Shown in pieces: positions 1-5,584 of a DNA stretch of 21,565 nt. Numbering within the stretch: the stretch's first letter is position 1; the number at the start of each line of letters is the position of its first letter. The notes below the pieces were generated by a model. That model was not told the origin of the DNA. It made no database searches and was given only the letters and a program-made list of their open reading frames with translations. The DNA is from a virus. Location: positions 1 to 21,565 of IMG/VR virus record IMGVR_UViG_3300020198_000120; one strand, 5' to 3'. Position numbers and translations under genes: made by a program.

Positions 1-15
1 ATGGAAGAGTGGCAT
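1..15 (-). CDS. Start of a downstream gene, cut by the left window edge
   Basis: An ATG at 15 follows an AAGGA ribosome binding site with 6 bases of spacing and reads five codons (MPLFH) before the window ends. It begins 19 bases after the stop of the preceding gene, which fits the tight spacing of the block. Nothing can be said about its product. Confidence 0.35.
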
Positions 16-34
16 TGGGCGTCCTTATGGAGCT

Positions 35-292
35 TCACTTTCCCATGTGCTTTCCGATATCCGGCCAGAACCAGGCGACAGCGGCGGTCCCGACGATGCC
101 GACTACCCACCAGAATATTTTCTCGCCGCCCCGCCCCGCGGCCTCGCGCAGCCGGCGCAAGAATTTCATGTCCTCACGAACAAGCGCCCTCTCCTCCGCT
201 GACCGGCAATCGATGCCGAACGTCATCTCGAATTTTTCGGCCATCGCCTCGCGAACGGCGTCCTTAACATCTTCCTTCGTCAGCTCGGGCAT
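35..292 (-). CDS. Small phage membrane protein, charged helix plus one C-terminal TM segment
   Basis: 85 residues from the ATG at 292. An in-frame TTG at 316 is possible but would overlap the upstream stop. Residues 1-50 are highly charged and helical (EDVKDAVREAMAEKFE, then REDMKFLRRLRE). Residues 59-76 form one Trp-rich hydrophobic segment (FWWVVGIVGTAAVAWFW). This layout, a charged N-terminal helix with a terminal membrane anchor, is common among small proteins at the end of phage lysis regions (DUF6127-like, from memory). The gene starts 5 bases after the o-spanin stop. A role as holin, antiholin or spanin accessory is possible but unproven. Confidence 0.7.
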   Translation of the reverse strand: MPELTKEDVKDAVREAMAEKFEMTFGIDCRSAEERALVREDMKFLRRLREAAGRGGEKIFWWVVGIVGTAAVAWFWPDIGKHMGK

Positions 293-297
293 TGGCG

Positions 298-534
298 TTA
301 TTTCCCCCACCCGCAAATCTTTCCGACGGCGTTATGCTCTTTCACCTGGGCGATTGTCTTTGGACTGTCTTTGACGCTCCAATAGATCGGCTTCGCGGCG
401 TCACAGAAGGCGAGCGTATCAGTTGTCGCCATCGTCCTTACGTCGGAAGCCGTCATCATCAAGCAGCCCCCCAGAGGCGCGCTCAACGTCAGCGCGAGCA
501 TCTTCACGAGCCTTGTTCGCTTTATTGAGCGCAC
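298..534 (-). CDS. Rz1-like outer-membrane spanin lipoprotein (o-spanin candidate)
   Basis: 78 residues if started at the GTG at 534, which has a GGAGGG ribosome binding site 8 bases upstream. Residues 1-11 are basic (RSIKRTRLVK), followed by a short hydrophobic core and a lipobox ending LGGC at Cys24, so the mature protein should be a lipoprotein. The C-terminal part (FCDAAKPIYWSVKD, then TIAQVKEHNAVGK) resembles a conserved phage small protein next to Rz-like genes. Its 5' part lies inside the i-spanin gene in another frame (overlap 419-534), the classic Rz/Rz1 overlap. An alternative start is the ATG at 501, which would shorten the signal. Together with the i-spanin it would disrupt the outer membrane at lysis. 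Confidence 0.72.
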   Translation of the reverse strand: MRSIKRTRLVKMLALTLSAPLGGCLMMTASDVRTMATTDTLAFCDAAKPIYWSVKDSPKTIAQVKEHNAVGKICGWGK

Positions 535-679
535 GGAGTCGTCCCTCCAAGTCGTCAACCTTCTGCTTCTGACCGCCGAGGGCGATCAGAAGCGCGTCTT
601 TCTGCTGGCGCATCCATTCCGAAAGGACTTTGAATGCGCCAGCGATGGCCGATATGATGGCCGTCACGATGCTGAGCAT
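419..679 (-). CDS. Rz-like inner-membrane spanin subunit (i-spanin candidate)
   Basis: 86 residues from the ATG at 679, which overlaps the upstream TAA by one base (TAATG). An N-terminal hydrophobic stretch (LSIVTAIISAIAGAF) is followed by a charged helix with coiled-coil character (QKQKVDDLEGRLRALNKANK) and an acidic C-terminus (GLLDDDGFRRKDDGDN). One TM segment, a periplasmic coiled coil and a lipoprotein gene overlapping the 3' end in another frame are the hallmarks of Rz/Rz1 pairs. Sequence identity among i-spanins is low, so the call rests on architecture and context. Confidence 0.68.
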   Translation of the reverse strand: MLSIVTAIISAIAGAFKVLSEWMRQQKDALLIALGGQKQKVDDLEGRLRALNKANKAREDARADVERASGGLLDDDGFRRKDDGDN

Positions 680-846
680 TATTTCGTGCCGCCGGTGACG
701 TTGAAGTCCTTCGCGGCGACCAAGCCGATGCCCACAAGCGCCGTCTGGAGATCGGCGAAATTGAGCGTCTTGGTCGTCCACGCATTCCAAAGAACGGTGA
801 CGAGAGCGAGAACTCCGGGGATAGTGGTCATCCAATTTTTCATCAT
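679..846 (-). CDS. Holin-like small phage membrane protein
   Basis: 55 residues from the first of two ATGs (846), behind an AGGAG ribosome binding site with 6 bases of spacing. The sequence has a KNWMTTIPGVLALVTVLW hydrophobic segment and ends AAKDFNVTGGTK. From memory, that C-terminal motif is widespread in small phage proteins beside endolysin and spanin genes. Two weak hydrophobic stretches (about residues 9-22 and 36-45) are compatible with a small class II-type holin, but topology is uncertain. It is translationally coupled to the i-spanin through TAATG. It was below the length usually called automatically. Confidence 0.65.
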   Translation of the reverse strand: MMKNWMTTIPGVLALVTVLWNAWTTKTLNFADLQTALVGIGLVAAKDFNVTGGTK

Positions 847-886
847 ATTGTTCTCCTATTGCCGCGAGCCGCGCAGCGCGGGTTAG

Positions 887-1057
887 TTACCTATAGCGCG
901 CCCCGTTTTGCAGACATGCCATTCCCCGGCACGATGGACGCGCGCCGATGACCCGTTGGATGGGGATAAGCGTCCAATGCTGGCGAGGCGCGGCGTAACG
1001 CTGTGCGGCCTGCGCGGGCGCGGCGAGCATGGCGAGGCAGAGCAGCGCGCGGATCAT
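887..1057 (-). CDS. Small secreted or periplasmic protein with signal peptide
   Basis: 56 residues from the ATG at 1057, which overlaps the upstream TGA as ATGA. Residues 1-18 form a textbook Sec signal peptide: M-I-R, a hydrophobic core (ALLCLAMLAAP) and an AQA-A cleavage site. The mature part is short and basic, with two cysteines six residues apart (CRGMAC) that could form a disulfide, and ends GARYR. No family recognised. Its place among the membrane micro-genes next to the endolysin suggests a periplasmic role in lysis or superinfection control; this is inference only. Confidence 0.6.
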   Translation of the reverse strand: MIRALLCLAMLAAPAQAAQRYAAPRQHWTLIPIQRVIGARPSCRGMACLQNGARYR

Positions 1058-1140
1058 TCGTCCTCGCTGATGTCGGCCAAAAAGAACACGGCGACCACGC
1101 CGATAAGGACGACAAGGCCGACAAATCCCCAAACTCCCAT
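1054..1140 (-). CDS. 28-residue single-pass membrane microprotein
   Basis: ATG at 1140 behind a strong GGAGG ribosome binding site with 5 bases of spacing. The peptide is almost entirely a TM helix (GFVGLVVLIGVVAVFFLA) followed by an acidic tail (DISEDE). Its stop overlaps the start of the secreted protein as ATGA. The strong ribosome binding site and coupling at both ends support translation. No family recognised; the size and shape resemble phage lysis peptides. Confidence 0.6.
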   Translation of the reverse strand: MGVWGFVGLVVLIGVVAVFFLADISEDE

Positions 1141-1151
1141 GGCAACCTCCG

Positions 1152-1229
1152 TTAATCGTCGAGCACCCATCCGGGGATGGAGCCGATGATGTGCAGCGCG
1201 AACGCGATGTAAGCGGCTAATTCCAGCAT
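1152..1229 (-). CDS. 25-residue hydrophobic microprotein
   Basis: ATG at 1229 with GGAGG 5 bases upstream, lying inside the end of the preceding gene in another frame. The peptide (LELAAYIAFALHIIGSIPGW then VLDD) is hydrophobic and helical with an acidic C-terminus. It ends 11 bases before the next micro-gene, and its 3' end lies just ahead of that gene's ribosome binding site. Function unknown; it may serve mainly to couple translation, or be a membrane peptide in its own right. Confidence 0.45.
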   Translation of the reverse strand: MLELAAYIAFALHIIGSIPGWVLDD

Positions 1230-1381
1230 CCGAGCCTCCGAAGCAGACACTCACCAAGATTGGTGAGAAAAATGATGGCCCAGCAGGCGATCGCCAGCAG
1301 CGCAAGGCCGAACATGACGGCGGGAACGGCGACGATGAGCAGGACCGCGCCGAACTCAGGATCGTCTGGGGGCTGAATCAC
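1217..1381 (-). CDS. 54-residue membrane protein, GTG start
   Basis: GTG at 1381 overlaps the upstream TGA as GTGA. A short acidic N-terminus (QPPDDPEFG) precedes about 30 hydrophobic residues (AVLLIVAVPAVMFGLALLAI then CWAIIFL), long enough for one long TM helix or a tight helical hairpin. The C-terminus is basic with Cys (CLLRRLGCWN). The lysis position and hydrophobicity suggest a holin or pinholin candidate. No family is recognised. Confidence 0.55.
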   Translation of the reverse strand: MIQPPDDPEFGAVLLIVAVPAVMFGLALLAIACWAIIFLTNLGECLLRRLGCWN

Positions 1382-1482
1382 CGGCGCAGACGCTCAACGA
1401 TGGCGCTGATGGCGCCGACCAAGCAGCCCAGCGGCGCGCCAAGCGCGAGGGCCAGCCCGTCAGAGAGGGCGCGACGGATCAT
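1378..1482 (-). CDS. 34-residue membrane microprotein coupled to the endolysin
   Basis: ATG at 1482 overlaps the endolysin stop as ATGA, and its own stop overlaps the next start as GTGA. The sequence is amphipathic to hydrophobic: a basic start (MIRRALSD), a small-residue hydrophobic core (GLALALGAPLGCLVGAISAI) and a basic end (VERLRR). It resembles a single-TM holin or pinholin with positive charge at both ends, but no family is recognised. Confidence 0.58.
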   Translation of the reverse strand: MIRRALSDGLALALGAPLGCLVGAISAIVERLRR

Positions 1483-2093
1483 TTGCGGCCCAAGACGCGC
1501 GACTGATAGGAGGCCATCGGCCATGCCGGTCCTGGATCGCGCTTGCGGCGGGGCGCAATGTCGTAGTGGCCGGCGATATCCTTGATCCCATAGGCGGCGC
1601 ATACGGCCTTGGCGATTTCAGCGGAGGCGTCGACCTGAGCCTGCGGATAGATTTGCCAGAACGGCGTTTTCTCGCCGTTCTGATGATGTGCGCGGACGCA
1701 ATCGCTGGGCGGCATGACCTTTGACGGCGCCACTTCGGAGATGAGTTTGCCGTCGCCGCGCTCAAGGACTGGGCCACAGTTCACATGCTCGAAACCGATC
1801 GAGAAGCCGTTGCACATCTTGCGGCCTTTCCAGGATGACTGGCCGGCATGCCACGTCTTGATGTTGAACGGCGCGAGTTGCGTGACCGAACCGTCCCGGT
1901 CGATAACGAGATGCGCGGACGCCTGGACGCTCTTGTTGATGAGAGTGGAGATCGCGCTCTGCGCCGTAAATCCGGCCGTGTAATGGATCACAAGCAGGCT
2001 CGGCGTGATGACTCCGCCGCGATTCGGCGTCGGCTTCTGAGAGACAGGCTTGCCGTCATTGTAGAGGATGTGATCAACGACGGTGAAGGCCAT
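1479..2093 (-). CDS. N-acetylmuramoyl-L-alanine amidase endolysin (Amidase_2 fold)
   Basis: 204 residues from the ATG at 2093, chosen because an AAGGGAG ribosome binding site lies 8-9 bases upstream; the in-frame ATG at 2138 overlaps the preceding ORF and lacks one. Motifs of zinc amidases (Amidase_2/AmpD type) are present. LLVIHYTAG carries His37, IGFEHVNCG carries Glu102, and GHYDIAPRRKRDPGP carries His176 and Asp186, which fit the zinc site. SAHLVIDRDGSVTQLAP is the usual substrate-groove segment. It cleaves the amide bond between MurNAc and L-alanine in peptidoglycan at the end of infection. There is no signal peptide, so a holin is expected to release it. The flanking membrane micro-genes are candidates. 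Confidence 0.95.
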   Translation of the reverse strand: MAFTVVDHILYNDGKPVSQKPTPNRGGVITPSLLVIHYTAGFTAQSAISTLINKSVQASAHLVIDRDGSVTQLAPFNIKTWHAGQSSWKGRKMCNGFSIGFEHVNCGPVLERGDGKLISEVAPSKVMPPSDCVRAHHQNGEKTPFWQIYPQAQVDASAEIAKAVCAAYGIKDIAGHYDIAPRRKRDPGPAWPMASYQSRVLGRK

Positions 2094-2107
2094 TAGCGCT
2101 TCTCCCT

Positions 2108-2227
2108 TCAATAAGCCGGCGTCTTCTCGACGCGGCATTCAGCGATGAGCGTTGGCGTCTCGCGGCGGACGAGCCATGCGTTGATGATGTAGTTTTTGAC
2201 CTCTGCTTGGGTTATGGCTCCGCTCAG
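2108..2227 (-). CDS. Possible 39-residue protein with non-ATG start
   Basis: An open frame (AITQAEVKNYIINAWLVRRE then TPTLIAECRVEKTPAY) fills the gap before the endolysin and looks protein-like, but has no ATG, GTG or TTG near its 5' end. A CTG at 2227 would overlap the upstream TGA (CTGA), mimicking the ATGA junctions around it; no clear ribosome binding site precedes it. The stop at 2108 leaves 14 bases to the endolysin ATG. It is hydrophilic, unlike its neighbours. Function unknown. Confidence 0.35.
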   Translation of the reverse strand: MSGAITQAEVKNYIINAWLVRRETPTLIAECRVEKTPAY

Positions 2228-2313
2228 CGATTGTCGCGAACCCAGACGCTTCCAGCGCCGACGCCCAGCCCGAGTATTACGGTCGCGAACAATTGAAAAA
2301 GGCCCATGTCCAT
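2224..2313 (-). CDS. 29-residue single-pass membrane microprotein
   Basis: ATG at 2313 lies 2 bases after the TGA of the upstream micro-gene. The peptide has one hydrophobic helix (GLFQLFATVILGLGVGAGSV) and a basic tail (WVRDNR). The ribosome binding site would be the GGGAGG in the end of the upstream gene. No family recognised. Confidence 0.5.
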   Translation of the reverse strand: MDMGLFQLFATVILGLGVGAGSVWVRDNR

Positions 2314-2315
2314 TT

Positions 2316-2438
2316 TCAGCCTCCCATCTGGGAATAGAGCGCCTTGCCTGCGAGCCACGCATACTTGAGGATAAACAGGAAGATGACGGCGAGAAGCAAC
2401 GCCTTGCCATGCCGTTCTATATCCGGCGGGAACATCAT
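2316..2438 (-). CDS. 40-residue single-pass membrane microprotein
   Basis: ATG at 2438 overlaps the preceding TGA as ATGA; the second codon is also ATG. A polar N-terminus (FPPDIERHGK) precedes one strong TM helix (ALLLAVIFLFILKYAWLAG), with a short tail ending SQMGG. A GAGGCGG element 3-4 bases upstream of the start could serve as ribosome binding site. No family recognised. Confidence 0.55.
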   Translation of the reverse strand: MMFPPDIERHGKALLLAVIFLFILKYAWLAGKALYSQMGG

Positions 2439-2524
2439 TTCATCCGCCTCAACTGAATGAGAAAGCGCGCGCCGGTCAGCACAACCGCGACCCAAAACCG
2501 AGCCATGTAGATCGCGGCGCGCAT
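2435..2524 (-). CDS. 29-residue basic membrane microprotein
   Basis: ATG at 2524 immediately abuts the upstream TAG (TAGATG). The peptide (RAAIYMARFWVAVVLTGARF then LIQLRRMK) has a short hydrophobic core between arginines and a strongly basic C-terminus, suggesting a membrane-associated helix. Its stop overlaps the next start as ATGA. No clear ribosome binding site beyond coupling. Confidence 0.45.
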   Translation of the reverse strand: MRAAIYMARFWVAVVLTGARFLIQLRRMK

Positions 2525-2677
2525 CTATCTCAGCCAGTCAGCGATCGTCGCAAAAGCGAGCATGACGACGATCGCCAGTATGGCGCCGATGATGATGCGC
2601 GCTTCAGGATCACGTGACGCCTTACGCGGATGGCTCGCTTGCGGGCTCCGACGCCGGGGCGGCGGGGGCGGGAGCAA
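2525..2677 (-). CDS. Probable small membrane protein, start uncertain
   Basis: The reading frame ends in a clear TM segment (ARIIIGAILAIVVMLAFATI, then ADWLR) right before the next micro-gene. The only usual start in the open stretch is a TTG at 2677, inside the previous gene, which would add a proline and arginine-rich leader encoded by the alternative frame of that gene's Pro/Ala tail. There is no ribosome binding site there. Either a rare start downstream is used or the gene is decayed. The hydrophobic segment is coding-like, but the coordinates are only an upper limit. Confidence 0.35.
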   Translation of the reverse strand: MLPPPPPRRRSPQASHPRKASRDPEARIIIGAILAIVVMLAFATIADWLR

Positions 2678-2876
2678 CGGCGCTGCGAAAGGAGTCGAAC
2701 CACACTCTCACCTCCGCGAAGGCCGTGGCGGAGTCGGTCGACGAATGCAGCGCGTCGAGCTGAGCTTTCAGCGACGCGATCTCGCCGTCCTTGGCGGCGC
2801 CGGCGTCATGCATGTTGACCAGCATCTGTCGCATTTCGCGCAGAAGATCGAGCGCGGCGTTTTCTGCCTCGGTCAT
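2622..2876 (-). CDS. Small helical protein with Pro/Ala tail, possible tail or lysis accessory
   Basis: 84 residues from the ATG at 2876, preceded by AAGGA with 9 bases of spacing. Residues 1-55 are a charged helix with coiled-coil periodicity (ALDLLREMRQMLVNMHDAGA, then GEIASLKAQLDALHS). The end is low complexity (APAPAAPASEPASEPS). No TM segment or signal peptide. No family recognised. It sits between the last fibre-region gene and the membrane micro-genes. Confidence 0.6.
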   Translation of the reverse strand: MTEAENAALDLLREMRQMLVNMHDAGAAKDGEIASLKAQLDALHSSTDSATAFAEVRVWFDSFRSAVAPAPAAPASEPASEPSA

Positions 2877-2926
2877 CGGTTCGGTCCTTTTGCGGATGGT
2901 GCCGGAAGCCGTCCGGCGGCGGATCG

Positions 2927-2998
2927 TCAGCGCGTCTTCGTCGCGCCATAAAGAAAGACCCACGCAATCATGCCCGCGAGAGACCAGATCAGAATCAT
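2927..2998 (-). CDS. 23-residue membrane microprotein
   Basis: ATG at 2998 overlaps the upstream TGA as ATGA. The peptide is one hydrophobic Trp-rich helix (ILIWSLAGMIAWVFLYG) with a basic tail (ATKTR), so positive-inside topology would put the C-terminus in the cytoplasm. No own ribosome binding site is evident; expression would rely on coupling. Very short, so chance cannot be excluded, but it matches the pattern of the genes that follow. Confidence 0.45.
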   Translation of the reverse strand: MILIWSLAGMIAWVFLYGATKTR

Positions 2999-3558
2999 GC
3001 GAGCATCTTGCCGAGACTGATCGCCGCGTTGATGTCTTCCTGCGTCTTGCCGAGGCTGATCGCCGCATTGATCAGCATCGCGTTGTTCGCGTGGATCATA
3101 GTGGCGCGCTCCCACCAGTCGCGCACATCCTGCGCCGCCGTCGCCACATAGGCTTCGACCGCTTCACGCAGGCCGAGCTGATTGAGCGCCAGGCGGAACT
3201 GCAGGTCCGTGCAGGACAGCACCGGGTCGAGCGGCGGATTCTGCAGCGCGTCGATTTCGGCGTTGAGCGTCGCGATCTGCGCGTTGAGCGCGGCGAGCTG
3301 CGTCTCCGCCTGCTCAAGCGCCGTCGCCTTTTCCTCGATCGAGGCGTGCGCCGCAGCCAATTCGGCCATAAGAGCGCCTTGCGTCGGCAGCACGCTCGCC
3401 AGCGCGACGCTATCGAGCGGCTCGGCGGCCAGCTGTCGCGTGTAGACGATTTCGCCGTCGACGACCACCTGGTCGATCCGCTCCTGGTGCGCGCCCTTGA
3501 GCGAGCCATCCTGATTTAGCACGATCAAGACGCGTTCCGGATATGTGACTCGTTGCAT
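2995..3558 (-). CDS. Coiled-coil protein following the tail fibre (fibre accessory or hypothetical)
   Basis: 187 residues from the ATG at 3558, which has GAGGTGA with about 8 bases of spacing; the longer in-frame ORF to 3669 overlaps the fibre gene and has no ribosome binding site. Residues 1-60 look like a small beta-rich domain (RVLIVLNQDGSLKGAHQE, QVVVDGEIVYTRQ). Residues 65-105 are a heptad-rich coiled coil (EKATALEQAETQLAALNAQI). The C-terminus ends in a short duplicated helix (INAAISLGK twice). Position right after the fibre genes suggests a fibre-associated or chaperone role, not proven. Confidence 0.7.
   Translation of the reverse strand: MQRVTYPERVLIVLNQDGSLKGAHQERIDQVVVDGEIVYTRQLAAEPLDSVALASVLPTQGALMAELAAAHASIEEKATALEQAETQLAALNAQIATLNAEIDALQNPPLDPVLSCTDLQFRLALNQLGLREAVEAYVATAAQDVRDWWERATMIHANNAMLINAAISLGKTQEDINAAISLGKMLA
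3007..3072 (-). repeat. Two-copy in-frame repeat in the 3' end of the coiled-coil gene
   Basis: Two 27-base copies (3007-3033 and 3046-3072) differ at two positions and are spaced by a 39-base (13-codon) period. They encode INAAISLGK twice. The period keeps the frame, consistent with a recent tandem duplication. Confidence 0.8.
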
Positions 3559-3629
3559 GTGATTATCACCTCTACAGATATGCCGGACGGCAAAAGTCAT
3601 ATTCCGCGCGGATGCGCCCCGGCATGGCG

Positions 3630-5090
3630 TCAGGCAGAAATAATCGCGAGATCGGTGCAGCGACGCCAATTAGTCCCATCGGCAAATGCTATAACCCCTC
3701 CGCCAACCTCATTGGAAACATAAATCTGTTGACCTGCTTTTGCCGCTGCTGAAGGAACGGTAGCGACCGTGTAGGATTTGACGCAGATCGGACCATCGAC
3801 ATCGAGTATCACCGCTGGCGTCGCCGTACCGATGCCGACCTTGCCTGCAAAATAGTTGTACGCATTGGCGTCTGACGCATAAAAACTGTAGGGCGTGTTC
3901 GTCTGCGTACCCGTGGTGATGTCGCCGACGTACACGCCATAGGTGTTGGTGATCGTGCCGGTGTTTGCAAGCGATGGGATGTTGAGGCCGGCTGCATTCG
4001 TGATCGTGCCGCTGCTCGTGTTGCGCAACCACGTGCGGATGCCGTCGAATGCAGTGATCGTTCCCGTTCCTCGATGACGCGCGACGACGTACTGGCCCAC
4101 AAGTCCTCTGTCTGCCGCGGTGAAGTTGGCGGTATTGCCGCTTGTCGTATCCCCCCAAGAAATCGCGCCGAAGTGTTCTCCCGCCGTGTCTGCGCTCGGG
4201 TTGAAGGATCCAATCGTATAGAGACATGATGCGCCGGAGGTGCCCGGATCGATCGTCTTCGAAATCATTGCGACGGGATTGAAGGCAGAGCTCCCGCTGC
4301 CGACAGCGAGGAGTTGCCAATCCTTGTCGTCAAACGTGCTGGTGCCGATGCCGAGACGCCCATTCAAATTATCCCAAAACAAGCCGTCCGAGCCGGCAAA
4401 GTTCACCCCGCTCTTGAATTGCACATTGCCGTCCGACCCGCCTGGAGAAGAGGGTGCACCAACCAGCGATTTTGCTGCGGGCCACGCCCCTCCAGCTTTC
4501 GGGCCATAGAGATTTCCAGCGCTGGAATCGATGGCGAAGTCGCCATCAACGCCTGCTCCGGACGAAGGCGCGCCTGATGTTGAAAGGATCGTGTTGACCG
4601 CGATGACCCACGCTCCGGCGACGCGAGCCTTCAGCCGCATTACAGCGCTGGAAAAATACAGCGCTCCATCGACGAGCGGATTGCCGGCCCCGTCTTGCGT
4701 CGGGTCGGCCGCAGAAACGCCGAGCCATTTCGCAAGCAGGCTTGTGAGAGAGGACAAGGCTCCGGAAGCGCTCGACGCCGCGCCTGACGCGCTGCCTGAG
4801 GCCGACGTTGCGCTCGCCGCCGCGCTGGACGCGCTGCCTGAGGCCGACGTTGCGCTCACTGCCGCGCCTGACGCGCTGCCTGAGGCCGACGTTGCGCTCG
4901 CTTCCGCGCTGGACGCGCTGCCTGAGGCCGACGTTGCGCTCGCTGCCGATGAGACTTTATCCGCCGCAACCGCAATGCGGTCCGCTGCGGTGGCCGTCGC
5001 GGCGTCCTGCGCCGCAGTGATTGCGTCTGCGAGAGAGACAGGGACAGGAGCAAGCTCGGCTTCAGCGTTGATATTAAGTTTCACGCCCAT
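3630..5090 (-). CDS. Tail fibre protein with Ala/Ser repeat stalk
   Basis: 486 residues from the ATG at 5090, which overlaps the upstream TAA (TAATG); the longer frame to 5183 is antisense-like overlap without support. After a short N-terminal segment (about 1-35), residues 40-115 are a low-complexity Ala/Ser/Gly stalk made from a 42-bp DNA repeat. The C-terminal two thirds is rich in Gly, Thr, Asn and Ser with typical fibre patterns: LGIGTSTFD and KVGIGTATPAVILDVDG, a form common in trimeric fibre head domains, then a terminal module YTVATVPSAAAKAGQQIYVS and AFADGTNWRRCTD found at the ends of many phage fibres. It probably forms a trimer that binds the host surface. Confidence 0.88.
   Translation of the reverse strand: MGVKLNINAEAELAPVPVSLADAITAAQDAATATAADRIAVAADKVSSAASATSASGSASSAEASATSASGSASGAAVSATSASGSASSAAASATSASGSASGAASSASGALSSLTSLLAKWLGVSAADPTQDGAGNPLVDGALYFSSAVMRLKARVAGAWVIAVNTILSTSGAPSSGAGVDGDFAIDSSAGNLYGPKAGGAWPAAKSLVGAPSSPGGSDGNVQFKSGVNFAGSDGLFWDNLNGRLGIGTSTFDDKDWQLLAVGSGSSAFNPVAMISKTIDPGTSGASCLYTIGSFNPSADTAGEHFGAISWGDTTSGNTANFTAADRGLVGQYVVARHRGTGTITAFDGIRTWLRNTSSGTITNAAGLNIPSLANTGTITNTYGVYVGDITTGTQTNTPYSFYASDANAYNYFAGKVGIGTATPAVILDVDGPICVKSYTVATVPSAAAKAGQQIYVSNEVGGGVIAFADGTNWRRCTDLAIISA
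4786..4953 (-). repeat. 42-bp tandem repeat, four copies, inside the fibre stalk
   Basis: Four consecutive 42-base units begin at 4786, 4828, 4870 and 4912. Each starts gacgcgctgcctgaggccga on the plus strand, and they differ at only a few positions, mainly at the end of each unit. In protein terms each unit is 14 residues of the type SATSASGSASxAxx. The unit is a multiple of three, so copy number can change without breaking the frame. Confidence 0.95.
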
Positions 5091-5464
5091 TAGCGGATCA
5101 CTCCATTCAGCACAGGGAAAGCCCCAACGCCAATCCCGCGAAGATCGGTCGGAGCCGCCGCGATATAAAAGCCGACTTCCCAATAGAAGGTGCCGCCATT
5201 GGGGAACGCCGACAATCCTGCGGCTGAAGGTGAATTAAACGTCAGCACTTTAGACGTGTTGTTGTAAGCAATGGAATTCGTCGGCGTCACTAAAGAGCCG
5301 CCCGTCTTCCACTCAAAAATGACCGTGCTCGATCCTGGCGACGCGCGCACCTGCGCAAGAAATGACGCCGTCGTCAGATTGTAAACCGCCGCGACATTGG
5401 TCAGGTCTATGGACGCCGACCAATGCTCCGTATTGATGAAATTTCCAAGATCGATCGCGGCCAT
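5090..5464 (-). CDS. Upper-baseplate or fibre-adaptor beta-sandwich protein
   Basis: 124 residues from the ATG at 5464 (TTGAGG about 8 bases upstream); the alternative start at 5491 overlaps the preceding mini-ORF. The pattern SIDLTNVAAVYNLTTASFLA followed by QVRASPGSSTVIFEWKTGG, then a C-terminal FYWEVGFYI and GIGVGAFPVLNGVIR, matches small beta-sandwich domains of phage baseplate-upper or fibre-attachment proteins (BppU N-terminal type, by resemblance). It lies between two fibre genes and is coupled to the next by TAATG, so it may link the fibre to the tail tip. Confidence 0.65.
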   Translation of the reverse strand: MAAIDLGNFINTEHWSASIDLTNVAAVYNLTTASFLAQVRASPGSSTVIFEWKTGGSLVTPTNSIAYNNTSKVLTFNSPSAAGLSAFPNGGTFYWEVGFYIAAAPTDLRGIGVGAFPVLNGVIR

Positions 5465-5474
5465 TTCCAGCGCC

Positions 5475-5570
5475 TCAATTAGGCAAGTCATAGATCGCGG
5501 CGATTGCCGTGAAATCCAGCGTCAATTTGAAGACGCTGTTTTGCCAAGCGATGAGTTTGAGGTTTTGCAT
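5475..5570 (-). pseudogene. 31-codon fragment resembling the start of the following gene
   Basis: ATG at 5570 reads a short frame containing FKLTLDFTAIAAIYDLPN and stops at 5475. The next gene contains WSASIDLTNVAAVYNLTTA in the equivalent place, so the two look like paralogous starts of the same domain. After DLP the reading hits a stop and the next gene's ribosome binding site follows. It could be the remnant of a duplicated gene, or a real micro-gene that couples the fibre gene (5585-6412) to the next. Confidence 0.5.
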
Positions 5571-5584
5571 CTCTCAGCCCGCGC

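Noticed and set aside
3559-3669. Upstream extension of the coiled-coil gene to 3669
   Set aside because: Overlaps the fibre 3' end and lacks a ribosome binding site, while the ATG at 3558 has GAGGTGA.
4786-4953. Possible CRISPR-like array
   Set aside because: Units are contiguous with no unique spacers and lie in a coding frame, so this is a protein-coding tandem repeat.
4531-5238. 235-codon plus-strand frame with DALPEADVAL repeats
   Set aside because: The repeats are the reverse reading of the fibre stalk repeat; the minus-strand frame matches known fibre modules on both sides.
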